A stretch of DNA of 5,392 nucleotides, taken from NCBI GenBank assembly GCA_903891395.1, contig CAITEM010000370.1, positions 1 through 5,392 on the forward strand, read 5' to 3'. The position numbers and the translations under genes are program-made. The notes beneath the pieces are model-generated. The model was not told where the DNA came from. It saw only the letters and a program-made list of their open reading frames with translations, and did no database searches. Source of the stretch: an uncultured Hyphomicrobiales bacterium. GTDB taxonomy: Bacteria > Pseudomonadota > Alphaproteobacteria > Rhizobiales > Xanthobacteraceae. This document shows positions 1 through 4,972 of the stretch, piece after piece. Each line of letters begins with the position of its first letter. The first letter of the stretch is position 1.

Positions 1-131
1 AGCGGCGGCGGCACCATTAGTGGCGTCAATTGGACCTCACGGGCGCTGAGATACGGCTCGGCGGCGGCCGGCAGCGATGCCACGCCGGTTAACAGCACGG
101 CGATGAGCGCGATACGGAAAATCATTCGCAT
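1..131 (-). CDS. Secreted protein, N-terminal part; probable periplasmic acid phosphatase (PAP2 / class A type)
   Basis: Reading the minus strand from an ATG at 131 gives 43 open codons that run off the left edge of the window. Residues 1-24 form a typical Sec signal peptide: basic start (MRM...R), hydrophobic core (IALIAVLLTGVASL) and a small-residue cleavage site (PAAA before EPYL). The mature start, EPYLSAREVQLTPLMVPPP, resembles the 'YLSxxxVDLTxLLPPPP' beginning of bacterial class A / PAP2 acid phosphatases, which release phosphate from organic phosphoesters in the periplasm. The catalytic phosphatase motifs lie outside the window, so the family call rests only on this N-terminal resemblance. 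An AGGAG sits 8 nt before the ATG and supports this start; a second ATG two codons in is less well placed. The upstream neighbour on the same strand is the acetyltransferase, 111 bp away, so co-transcription is possible. Export is well supported; the enzyme identity is moderate. Confidence 0.55.
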   Translation of the reverse strand, partial: MRMIFRIALIAVLLTGVASLPAAAEPYLSAREVQLTPLMVPPP

Positions 132-176
132 AGGATTTCTCCTGATCTGTGAATTATCGGCAAGTGCGAGTCCTCC

Positions 177-228
177 GCAAGCGGGGACCGAGTGCTCGGC
201 TAGACCGGATTCCCGCTTGCACGGGAAT
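177..228. repeat. Nested hairpin repeat in the intergenic gap
   Basis: Three inverted repeats are packed into 52 bp. An outer pair, 177-187 with 210-220, matches at 10 of 11 positions and encloses a small hairpin, CCGAG/CTCGG, at 188-199. An alternative hairpin, ATTCCCG/CGGGAAT with a 6-nt loop, at 209-228 reuses the right outer arm, so the two folds exclude each other. The motif is of the kind of dispersed intergenic repeat common in Bradyrhizobium relatives, and a related hairpin lies at 1867-1892. It starts 14 nt beyond the stop of the minus-strand acetyltransferase gene, so it could stabilise or end that transcript. It has no U-run, so it is not a canonical intrinsic terminator. Confidence 0.6.
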
Positions 229-242
229 GAGGAAAGCCGGCG

Positions 243-752
243 TTAAGCCATGTCCCAGTCGGGCCTGATCATGCCGGCGACGCCATCGAACGCGCCGGGC
301 GCCAATTCCACGACCAGCATGCGGGAAGGATCGACCGGACCCGGCATCGTCACCTGGCCTTTCGGAATGCGCTTGAAGCCGGACTTCGAATAATACGGCT
401 CGTCACCGACCAGCAGAACAAGTTTGTGGCCCTTGGCCTTGGCCTCGACGAGCGCCTTTTTGATCAAGACCGAACCGACGCCGCGCGAGCGAAACGGCGG
501 CTCGACGGTCAGCGGGCCCAACAGCAGCGCCGGCGCCGGCCCGATATAGACCGGTGTCAGCCGCACCGAGCCGATCATCAATGTGCCGATACGCGCGGTG
601 AACGACAGTTCGAGCAGATGGCCCCTGCCCTCGCGAATACGATAGGCGCTGCGCGCATAACGGCCGGGGCCGAAAGTGCGCTCGTGCAGCCGCTCTATCG
701 CGGTCGCGTCGCCGGCAGTTTCCGGCGTGATGGTCAGCGACAGTTCGCTCAT
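243..752 (-). CDS. GNAT family N-acetyltransferase (YhbS-like, COG3153 type)
   Basis: The 169-residue product has the GCN5-related fold that moves an acetyl group from acetyl-CoA to an amine; the substrate cannot be read from the sequence. The acetyl-CoA pyrophosphate-binding motif A is at residues 80-100, PLTVEPPFRSRGVG followed by an amphipathic helix, with the R-x-x-G-x-G signature at 88-93. Strands at 46-70 precede it. VGDEPYYSKSGF at 115-126 matches the YY-x3-GF signature of YhbS-like members, and the length is normal for a single-domain GNAT. The ATG at 752-750 is the natural start because the predicted first strand begins at once (MSELSLTITPETAGD). Its ribosome site is weak, with GAAGG about 14 nt upstream. 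The gene is divergent from the hydroquinone reductase across 129 bp and points toward the secreted phosphatase-like gene. Confidence is high for the fold and low for the substrate. Confidence 0.88.
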   Translation of the reverse strand: MSELSLTITPETAGDATAIERLHERTFGPGRYARSAYRIREGRGHLLELSFTARIGTLMIGSVRLTPVYIGPAPALLLGPLTVEPPFRSRGVGSVLIKKALVEAKAKGHKLVLLVGDEPYYSKSGFKRIPKGQVTMPGPVDPSRMLVVELAPGAFDGVAGMIRPDWDMA

Positions 753-797
753 ACGGGAATTGCTTGCCTTCGACTTCTATCGACGTGCGATTAGCAT

Positions 798-817
798 TTG
801 GGCCGATTCTGGTCCAA
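798..817. promoter_or_regulatory. Imperfect palindrome in the divergent gap, possible operator
   Basis: TTGGGCC (798-804) and GGTCCAA (811-817) form an inverted repeat with one mismatch, a G-T pair, around a 6-nt centre. The site lies midway between the divergent starts of the acetyltransferase (752) and the hydroquinone reductase (882), where a dimeric regulator could act on either gene. No regulator family can be named from this sequence, and I could not identify clear -35/-10 boxes beside it. A chance occurrence is possible. Confidence 0.25.
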
Positions 818-881
818 TCGACCGTGGCGTTATGGCCCGCGACGCCCTAAATGACTAGCAGCACGGTAGGAGATTATTGCA

Positions 882-1856
882 ATGGGACTGCTGGTTGACG
901 GCGTTTGGCAACAGGACGGCCAGCGCACCAAAGACGGCCATTTCGTCCGGCCGCAGGCCGGCTTCCGCAACTGGGTGACGCCCGACGGCGGCCCCGGTCC
1001 GTCCGGCCAGGGCGGCTTTGCCGCCGAGAGCGGCCGCTACCATCTTTATGTCTCGCTCGCCTGTCCCTGGGCGCACCGGACCATCATCTTCCGCAAGCTG
1101 AAAGGTCTGGAGAACGTCATCTCCCTTTCCACCGTGTCGCCCGACATGCTGCAGGACGGCTGGACCTTCAACACAGACGAAGGCTCGAGCGGCGACGAGG
1201 TCAACGGCAAGAGCAAGTTGTCGGAAATCTACGTGCTGGCGGATCCGAAATATACCGGGCGCGTCAGTGTGCCTGTGCTGTGGGACAAGCAGAAGAAGAC
1301 GATCGTCAACAACGAGTCGTCCGAAATCATCCGCATGCTGAATTCGGCGTTCGACGCCTTCACCAATGTCCGCACCGACTACTACCCGCAGGCGCTGCGC
1401 TCCGAAATCGACCGGCTCAACGACCTGATCTATCCTAACATCAACAACGGTGTTTACCGCGCCGGCTTCGCCACCGGACAGGAGGCTTACGAGACCGCGT
1501 TCCGCGGCGTGTTCGATACGCTCGATGAGCTTGAACTTATTTTGGCGAAGCAGCGCTATCTCTCTGGTGCCGCGATCACCGAAGCCGACTGGCGGCTGTT
1601 CGGCACGCTGATCCGCTTCGACGCGGTGTATTACTCGCACTTCAAGTGCAACTGGCGGCGCATCGCCGAGTATCCAAATCTGTCGAATTACCTGTGCGAT
1701 CTCTATCAGGTGCCGGGCGTAGCTGAGACCGTCAATCTGCAGCAGATCAAGCGGCACTATTACGGCAGCCAGCGCCAGGTGAACCCGACAGGCATTGTAC
1801 CGGTCGGCCCGCAACTCGACTTCGCCGCGCCGCATGATAGAGCGAGGTTTGGATGA
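882..1856 (+). CDS. yqjG: Glutathionyl-hydroquinone reductase (Xi-class glutathione transferase, YqjG/PcpF family)
   Basis: Enzymes of this family use glutathione to reduce glutathionyl-hydroquinones back to hydroquinones in the cytoplasm, repairing adducts formed when quinones react spontaneously with glutathione. The 324-residue length matches family members of about 320-330. The thioredoxin-like domain is at roughly 50-160, with catalytic Cys61 in SLACPWAHR, the cis-proline at VPVLW (130-134) and the glutathione-binding ESS at 145-147. The helical C-terminal domain (about 165-300) carries family hallmarks: NNGVYRAGFATGQEAYE (188-204), ITEADWRLFGTLIRFDAVYYSHFKCN (232-257; key residues D236, W237, Y250, Y251, C256) and HYYGSQRQVNPTGIVPVGP (292-310). 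AGGAG at 868-872, 9 nt before the ATG, fixes the start. An AAHS-type transporter follows 98 bp downstream on the same strand, beyond a hairpin repeat, so a link to aromatic metabolism is possible but unproven. The family call is firm; the physiological quinone is unknown. Confidence 0.94.
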   Translation: MGLLVDGVWQQDGQRTKDGHFVRPQAGFRNWVTPDGGPGPSGQGGFAAESGRYHLYVSLACPWAHRTIIFRKLKGLENVISLSTVSPDMLQDGWTFNTDEGSSGDEVNGKSKLSEIYVLADPKYTGRVSVPVLWDKQKKTIVNNESSEIIRMLNSAFDAFTNVRTDYYPQALRSEIDRLNDLIYPNINNGVYRAGFATGQEAYETAFRGVFDTLDELELILAKQRYLSGAAITEADWRLFGTLIRFDAVYYSHFKCNWRRIAEYPNLSNYLCDLYQVPGVAETVNLQQIKRHYYGSQRQVNPTGIVPVGPQLDFAAPHDRARFG

Positions 1857-1866
1857 GATTGCGCTC

Positions 1867-1892
1867 GTCGTCCCCGCAAAGGCGGGAATGAC
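1867..1892. repeat. Hairpin repeat between the reductase and transporter genes
   Basis: Two 11-nt arms (1867-1877 and 1882-1892) pair around an AAAG loop with one G-T wobble and one mismatch. The core CCCCGC/GCGGGAA matches the theme of the hairpin at 209-228, so the two look like copies of one dispersed intergenic repeat family. It starts 10 nt after the reductase stop. It could act as a transcript-end stabiliser or partial terminator, but no U-run follows, so read-through into the transporter is plausible. Confidence 0.6.
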
Positions 1893-1943
1893 GCCGGGTC
1901 GAACGAAGTTTCATTCCAAGAATGGCCGTCATCGCGAAAGTAC

Positions 1944-1948
1944 GAGGA
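1944..1948 (+). promoter_or_regulatory. Ribosome binding site that sets the transporter start
   Basis: GAGGA lies 6 nt before the ATG at 1955. The in-frame ATG at 1922 is 33 nt further upstream, has no purine-rich site in front of it, and would add residues (MAVIAKVRGPS) encoded by repeat-flanking sequence. The downstream start is therefore preferred. Confidence 0.65.
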
Positions 1949-1954
1949 CCGAGC

Positions 1955-3304
1955 ATGCCGGAGAAAACCATCGACGTCGGCGCCATGATCGACGCCAAGG
2001 GCATGGGACCGCGGCAATGGGCCGTGATCGTGCTCTGCGCGCTGGTCGCACTGCTCGATGGACTGGACCTGCAATCGATCGGTCTGGCCGCGCCGGCCAT
2101 CGCGCAACAGCTCCACATCCCGCCGCAGTCGCTCGGCGCGGTGTTCAGCGCCGCACTCGCCGGACTGACACTCGGCGCCTTCAGTCTTGGTCCGGTGGCG
2201 GACCGCGTCGGCCGCAAGACCGTCTTGGTTGCCGCTACCATCTGCTTCGGCCTGTTCACGCTGGCGACCGCTTATGCCGGCACCTTCACCGAGCTCCTCG
2301 TCTGCCGCTTCCTCGCCGGCGCCGGATTGGGTGGCGCGATGCCGAGCTTCGTCAGCCTCGCCTCCGAATACGTGCCGTCGTCGCGCCGCGCCGCGATCGT
2401 CAGCCTGCTGTGGGCGGCGTTTCCGCTCGGCGGCGTCGTCGGCGGCGTGATGGCGTCCTACATGATCCCGGTCTACGGCTGGCAATCGATTTTCATCTTC
2501 GGCGGCACCGTGCCGCTGGTCATCGCGCTGCTGCTGATCGTGGCGCTGCCGGAGTCCATCGCCTTTCTCATCAACCGAAACCGGCCGCCCGAGCAGATCG
2601 CACGCAGCCTACGCCGCGTGTTTCCGGCGCTCGACGTTCCTGCGGACGCCAGCTTTGTGTTCCGCCGCGATGAGAATCGCGACGCCTCCGTCGGCCAGTT
2701 GTTCGCAGAAGGCCGCGCCGCCGGCACGCTGCTGCTGTGGGTCGCATTCTTCTTCGCCTTTATGATTCTGGTGACGAACTCGTCGTGGACGCCGAGCCTG
2801 CTGCGCAGCGTCGGCGTGCCGGTCGAGCAGGCCGCGCTTGCGCTAGCAATGTTCAATTTCGGCTCGCTGTTCGGCTCGGCGGTGGCCGGCGCTCTGGTCG
2901 CGGCGCTAGGGCCGGCACGCGTGCTGTCGCTGACCTTGGTCGGCGGCGCGATCGCTTACGCTTTCGTCGGCTGGGCGGCGCCGTCGATCGTCGGCATCAC
3001 GATCGCGCAAGCCGCCTTCGGCCTGTTGCTCGGCTGCGCCAGTTCGGGGCTGATCGCGCTGGCGGCGATCTATTATCCGAGCGCGATCCGCTCCACCGGA
3101 GTCGGCTGGGCCACGGCGATGGGCCGCTTCGGTTCGTTCGTCGGACCGCTCGTGGTCGGCGCCTTGGTCGGCCGGCATTTGAACGTGCAAACGATCTTCA
3201 CCGCCGTCGCCGCGTCGATCCTGATCGGTGCTTTGGCCTGCGTGCTGATGGCGCGCGTGGCGCCGGATAAGGCGCCGGCCAGCGGCCTCACCACACCTCG
3301 CTGA
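1955..3304 (+). CDS. MFS transporter, aromatic acid:H+ symporter (AAHS) type
   Basis: The product (449 residues from the ATG at 1955) is an inner-membrane protein with twelve predicted helices, at roughly 21-43, 58-80, 89-108, 112-134, 147-168, 178-200, 256-275, 291-318, 321-342, 344-370, 385-405 and 411-434, split by a central loop at about 201-255. AAHS features are visible: acidic DGLD in helix 1 (Asp35, Asp38), the MFS loop 2-3 motif GPVADRVGRK (79-88), RFLAGAGLGGAMPS (118-131) and YPSAIRSTGVGWATAMGRFGSFVGP (374-398; key residues R379, G382, G384, R391, G398), close to the PcaK/BenK/MhpT pattern. Proton-driven uptake of a benzoate- or phenylpropionate-like acid is expected from the family; the actual substrate is unknown. 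The gene follows the hydroquinone reductase and may be co-transcribed with it. Its last 17 bp overlap the 3' end of the convergent Nudix gene. Family assignment is strong, substrate weak. Confidence 0.9.
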   Translation: MPEKTIDVGAMIDAKGMGPRQWAVIVLCALVALLDGLDLQSIGLAAPAIAQQLHIPPQSLGAVFSAALAGLTLGAFSLGPVADRVGRKTVLVAATICFGLFTLATAYAGTFTELLVCRFLAGAGLGGAMPSFVSLASEYVPSSRRAAIVSLLWAAFPLGGVVGGVMASYMIPVYGWQSIFIFGGTVPLVIALLLIVALPESIAFLINRNRPPEQIARSLRRVFPALDVPADASFVFRRDENRDASVGQLFAEGRAAGTLLLWVAFFFAFMILVTNSSWTPSLLRSVGVPVEQAALALAMFNFGSLFGSAVAGALVAALGPARVLSLTLVGGAIAYAFVGWAAPSIVGITIAQAAFGLLLGCASSGLIALAAIYYPSAIRSTGVGWATAMGRFGSFVGPLVVGALVGRHLNVQTIFTAVAASILIGALACVLMARVAPDKAPASGLTTPR

Positions 3305-3770
3305 CCGCCACGCCGTCAAACACCTCGGCGATCCGCGCCCGGGTAGCGCGCGACGTGTCGGGCGGCAGTGCGTCAGGCGCAAAGAAGCCGTGCGCGACGA
3401 TTTCGTAATCCGGCTGCGGCTGCTTCTCCTGTACGAAATCGCGCACGATAAACATCACGACGTGGTCGCGGCGCGATTCCCGGTTGTTGAAAAACACGCC
3501 GTGCAGTTTCGGCTCGCCGGCAAGCTTGATGTTGCTCTCCTCGAACAGTTCGCGCGCCATGGCCGCCGCGGCCGTCTCGCCCGGCTCGACGCCGCCGCCG
3601 GGCATATGCCAGCCGGGTACGTAAGAGTGCTTGACCAGAAAGACGCGGCCGGCGCCGTCGATCACCAGGGCGCGTACGCCCAATGTCGTGCCACGCGCGA
3701 TCCGGTAGTACACGTCCAGCACCGCGCGCAGGACGGGCCACAGAGCCAGCGGGATGGACCGTAAATTCAT
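3288..3770 (-). CDS. Nudix hydrolase
   Basis: The 160-residue protein belongs to the Nudix superfamily, which cleaves nucleoside diphosphates linked to another moiety, using metal ions held by the Nudix box. The box spans 59-81 and reads G59-x5-E65-x7-R73-E74-L-F-E77-E78-S-N80-I81. All catalytic glutamates are present, but the usual glycine before the last hydrophobic residue is Asn80. PGWHMPGGGVEPGE (52-65) is the typical lead-in. A hydrophobic N-terminal stretch (IPLALWPVLRAVLDVYY, 6-22) precedes the fold; it lacks a cleavage site and is probably an amphipathic helix. AAAGG, 4 nt before the ATG at 3770, supports the start. The stop overlaps the convergent transporter by 17 bp. The gene is divergent from mbfA, and the Irr-type palindrome lies 75 bp upstream of its start, so iron control is conceivable. 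Substrate unknown. Confidence 0.92.
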   Translation of the reverse strand: MNLRSIPLALWPVLRAVLDVYYRIARGTTLGVRALVIDGAGRVFLVKHSYVPGWHMPGGGVEPGETAAAAMARELFEESNIKLAGEPKLHGVFFNNRESRRDHVVMFIVRDFVQEKQPQPDYEIVAHGFFAPDALPPDTSRATRARIAEVFDGVAVSEVW

Positions 3771-3844
3771 GGTGCCTTTATAGGTTTTCGGGAGTCACCC
3801 GACCGTTACCAGCCCGCCGGGACAGCGCAAACCAGCCCTTCCTT

Positions 3845-3863
3845 TATTAGAATCATTCTAATA
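3845..3863. promoter_or_regulatory. Irr box / iron control element (ICE) upstream of mbfA
   Basis: TATTAGAATCATTCTAATA is a perfect 19-bp palindrome: 9-bp arms around a central C at 3854. It contains TTAGAA-N3-TTCTAA, the core of the iron control element bound by Irr, a Fur-superfamily regulator that senses haem/iron status in Rhizobiales. It ends 33 bp before the mbfA GTG start. A possible -10 hexamer (TAATAT at 3859-3864 or TATATA at 3862-3867) overlaps or abuts its right arm, which fits a repressor blocking RNA polymerase. No good -35 is visible. Irr repression of mbfA under low iron is established in Bradyrhizobium and Agrobacterium; occupancy here is inferred from the match. Confidence 0.88.
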
Positions 3864-3882
3864 TATAGGCGGCTTGCGGCCT

Positions 3883-3888
3883 GAAGGA
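3883..3888 (+). promoter_or_regulatory. Ribosome binding site for the GTG start of mbfA
   Basis: GAAGGA lies 8 nt before the GTG at 3897. An in-frame TGA at 3882-3884 rules out a longer reading frame, and the only other near-start codon between is a CTG at 3891, so GTG is effectively the only start that keeps the conserved KKFSELTEQE beginning. Confidence 0.8.
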
Positions 3889-3896
3889 TCCTGCGC

Positions 3897-4856
3897 GTGA
3901 AGAAATTTTCCGAACTGACCGAGCAGGAAGTGCTGGCCCTCGCCATCACAAACGAGGAGGAGGATAGCCGAATCTACCGCGGCTTCGCCGAGGGTCTGCG
4001 CGAGCAGTTCCCCTCCTCCGCCAAGGTATTCGACGAGATGGCCGAAGAGGAAGTCGTTCACCGCACCAAACTGTTCGATCTCTACCGCGAGAAATTCGGC
4101 GACTACCTGCCGCTGGTGCGCCGCCAGGACGTCAAGGGCTTTATCAAGCACCGGACGTCGGTGTGGCTGATGCGCCCGCTCGGCCTCGATGCCGCGCGCA
4201 AGCACGCCGAGACCATGGAATACGAGGCCGAGCGCTTCTATCGCCGGGCGGCGGAGACCGCGCGCGATGTCTCGGTGCGCAAGCTGCTGATCGAACTGGC
4301 CGAGGCCGAAGCGGACCACGAACAGCTAGCGCAGAAGCTGAGCGAGAAAATTCTCACGCCGGGCGCCCGCGACACGGAAGATGCCACGTCGAAGCGCATG
4401 TTCATGCTGCAGTATGTGCAGCCAGGACTGGCCGGGCTGATGGACGGTTCGGTATCGACGCTGGCGCCGTTGTTCGCGGCGGCCTTTGCCACGCATAATA
4501 CGTGGGCGACCTTTCTGGTCGGCCTCGCGGCATCGGTCGGCGCCGGCATTTCGATGGCCTTTGCCGAAGCGCTGTCGGACGACGGATCGCTCACCGGCCG
4601 CGGCTCGCCGATCATCCGCGGCTTGGTCACCGGCGGCATGACTGCAATCGGCGGGCTCGGGCACACGCTGCCTTATCTGATCCCCGACTTTCACATCGCC
4701 ACGGCAGCCTCGATCTTCGTCGTCGCTATCGAACTCGCGGTGATTTCCTGGATCCGCCACCACTACATGGATACGCCGCTGCTGCGCGCGACGTTTCAGG
4801 TCGTGGTCGGCGGCGTGCTGGTCTTCATCGCCGGCATATTGATCGGCAGCTCCTGA
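3897..4856 (+). CDS. mbfA: Membrane-bound ferritin MbfA: di-iron rubrerythrin-like domain fused to a VIT1-type iron transporter
   Basis: MbfA exports iron across the inner membrane and protects against iron overload and iron-driven peroxide stress in rhizobia and Agrobacterium. The 319 residues divide into a cytoplasmic ferritin-like four-helix domain (about 1-155) and a membrane domain (about 170-319). Candidate di-iron ligands are the glutamates at 20-22, E52-x2-H55, E108/E110 and E138-x2-H141, giving the two ExxH motifs expected of this fold. The membrane half has VIT1/CCC1 features: QPGLAGLMDGSVSTLAP (175-191), GLAASVGAGISMAFAEALSD (209-228) and helices at roughly 188-222, 240-262, 266-286 and 300-317. 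Both halves are intact with no missing ligand apparent. Translation starts at GTG, fixed by GAAGGA and an upstream in-frame stop. The Irr box 33 bp upstream predicts expression when iron is replete. Nudix is divergent; a metallophosphoesterase follows after 116 bp. Identification is strong. Confidence 0.95.
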   Translation: MKKFSELTEQEVLALAITNEEEDSRIYRGFAEGLREQFPSSAKVFDEMAEEEVVHRTKLFDLYREKFGDYLPLVRRQDVKGFIKHRTSVWLMRPLGLDAARKHAETMEYEAERFYRRAAETARDVSVRKLLIELAEAEADHEQLAQKLSEKILTPGARDTEDATSKRMFMLQYVQPGLAGLMDGSVSTLAPLFAAAFATHNTWATFLVGLAASVGAGISMAFAEALSDDGSLTGRGSPIIRGLVTGGMTAIGGLGHTLPYLIPDFHIATAASIFVVAIELAVISWIRHHYMDTPLLRATFQVVVGGVLVFIAGILIGSS

Positions 4857-4868
4857 TCTTGTCATCAC

Positions 4869-4888
4869 CGCGGCGCCGCGAAGCGGCG
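4869..4888. repeat. GC-rich hairpin downstream of mbfA
   Basis: CGCCGC (4874-4879) and GCGGCG (4883-4888) pair perfectly around a GAA loop. The left arm also belongs to a perfect 12-bp palindrome, CGCGGCGCCGCG, at 4869-4880, and outer GTCA/TGAC tetramers at 4861-4864 and 4889-4892 frame the unit. It starts 12 nt after the mbfA stop and could act as a transcript-end structure. No U-run follows, so an intrinsic terminator is not claimed. Confidence 0.5.
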
Positions 4889-4935
4889 TGACCCGGTGCT
4901 CCCGATAAGGTAGGCACTGTGCGTCACTAAGCGCG

Positions 4936-4958
4936 ATGGCCGGATCAAGTCCGGCCAT
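4936..4958. repeat. Perfect inverted repeat just upstream of the metallophosphoesterase gene
   Basis: ATGGCCGGA (4936-4944) and TCCGGCCAT (4950-4958) are perfect 9-bp arms around a TCAAG loop. This 'ATGGCCGG...CCGGCCAT' unit followed by GAC is a common dispersed intergenic repeat of Bradyrhizobium-like genomes. It ends only 14 nt before the ATG at 4973, so the next gene's ribosome site (AGAGAG) sits directly at the repeat edge. Confidence 0.65.
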
Positions 4959-4972
4959 GACAAGAGAGAACA

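Noticed and set aside
855..1835. Long minus-strand open frame of 326 codons opposite the hydroquinone reductase
   Set aside because: It is fully antisense to a gene with unmistakable family motifs, its translation has no recognisable domain and is rich in Arg/Val/Asp runs typical of high-GC shadow frames.
1922..1954. Upstream ATG giving an 11-residue longer transporter
   Set aside because: No ribosome site in front of it and the extra residues come from repeat-flanking DNA; the ATG at 1955 has GAGGA at good spacing.
1747..2485. Two minus-strand open frames opposite the start of the MFS transporter
   Set aside because: Low-complexity Arg/Ala/Gly-rich translations with no domain, covering a clear twelve-helix transporter on the other strand.
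2906..3382. Minus-strand open frame across the transporter/Nudix junction
   Set aside because: Overlaps two well-supported genes and gives an Arg-rich translation without a recognisable fold.
4861..4960. Intrinsic terminators after mbfA
   Set aside because: The hairpins are strong but none is followed by a run of T, so they are reported as repeats, not terminators.
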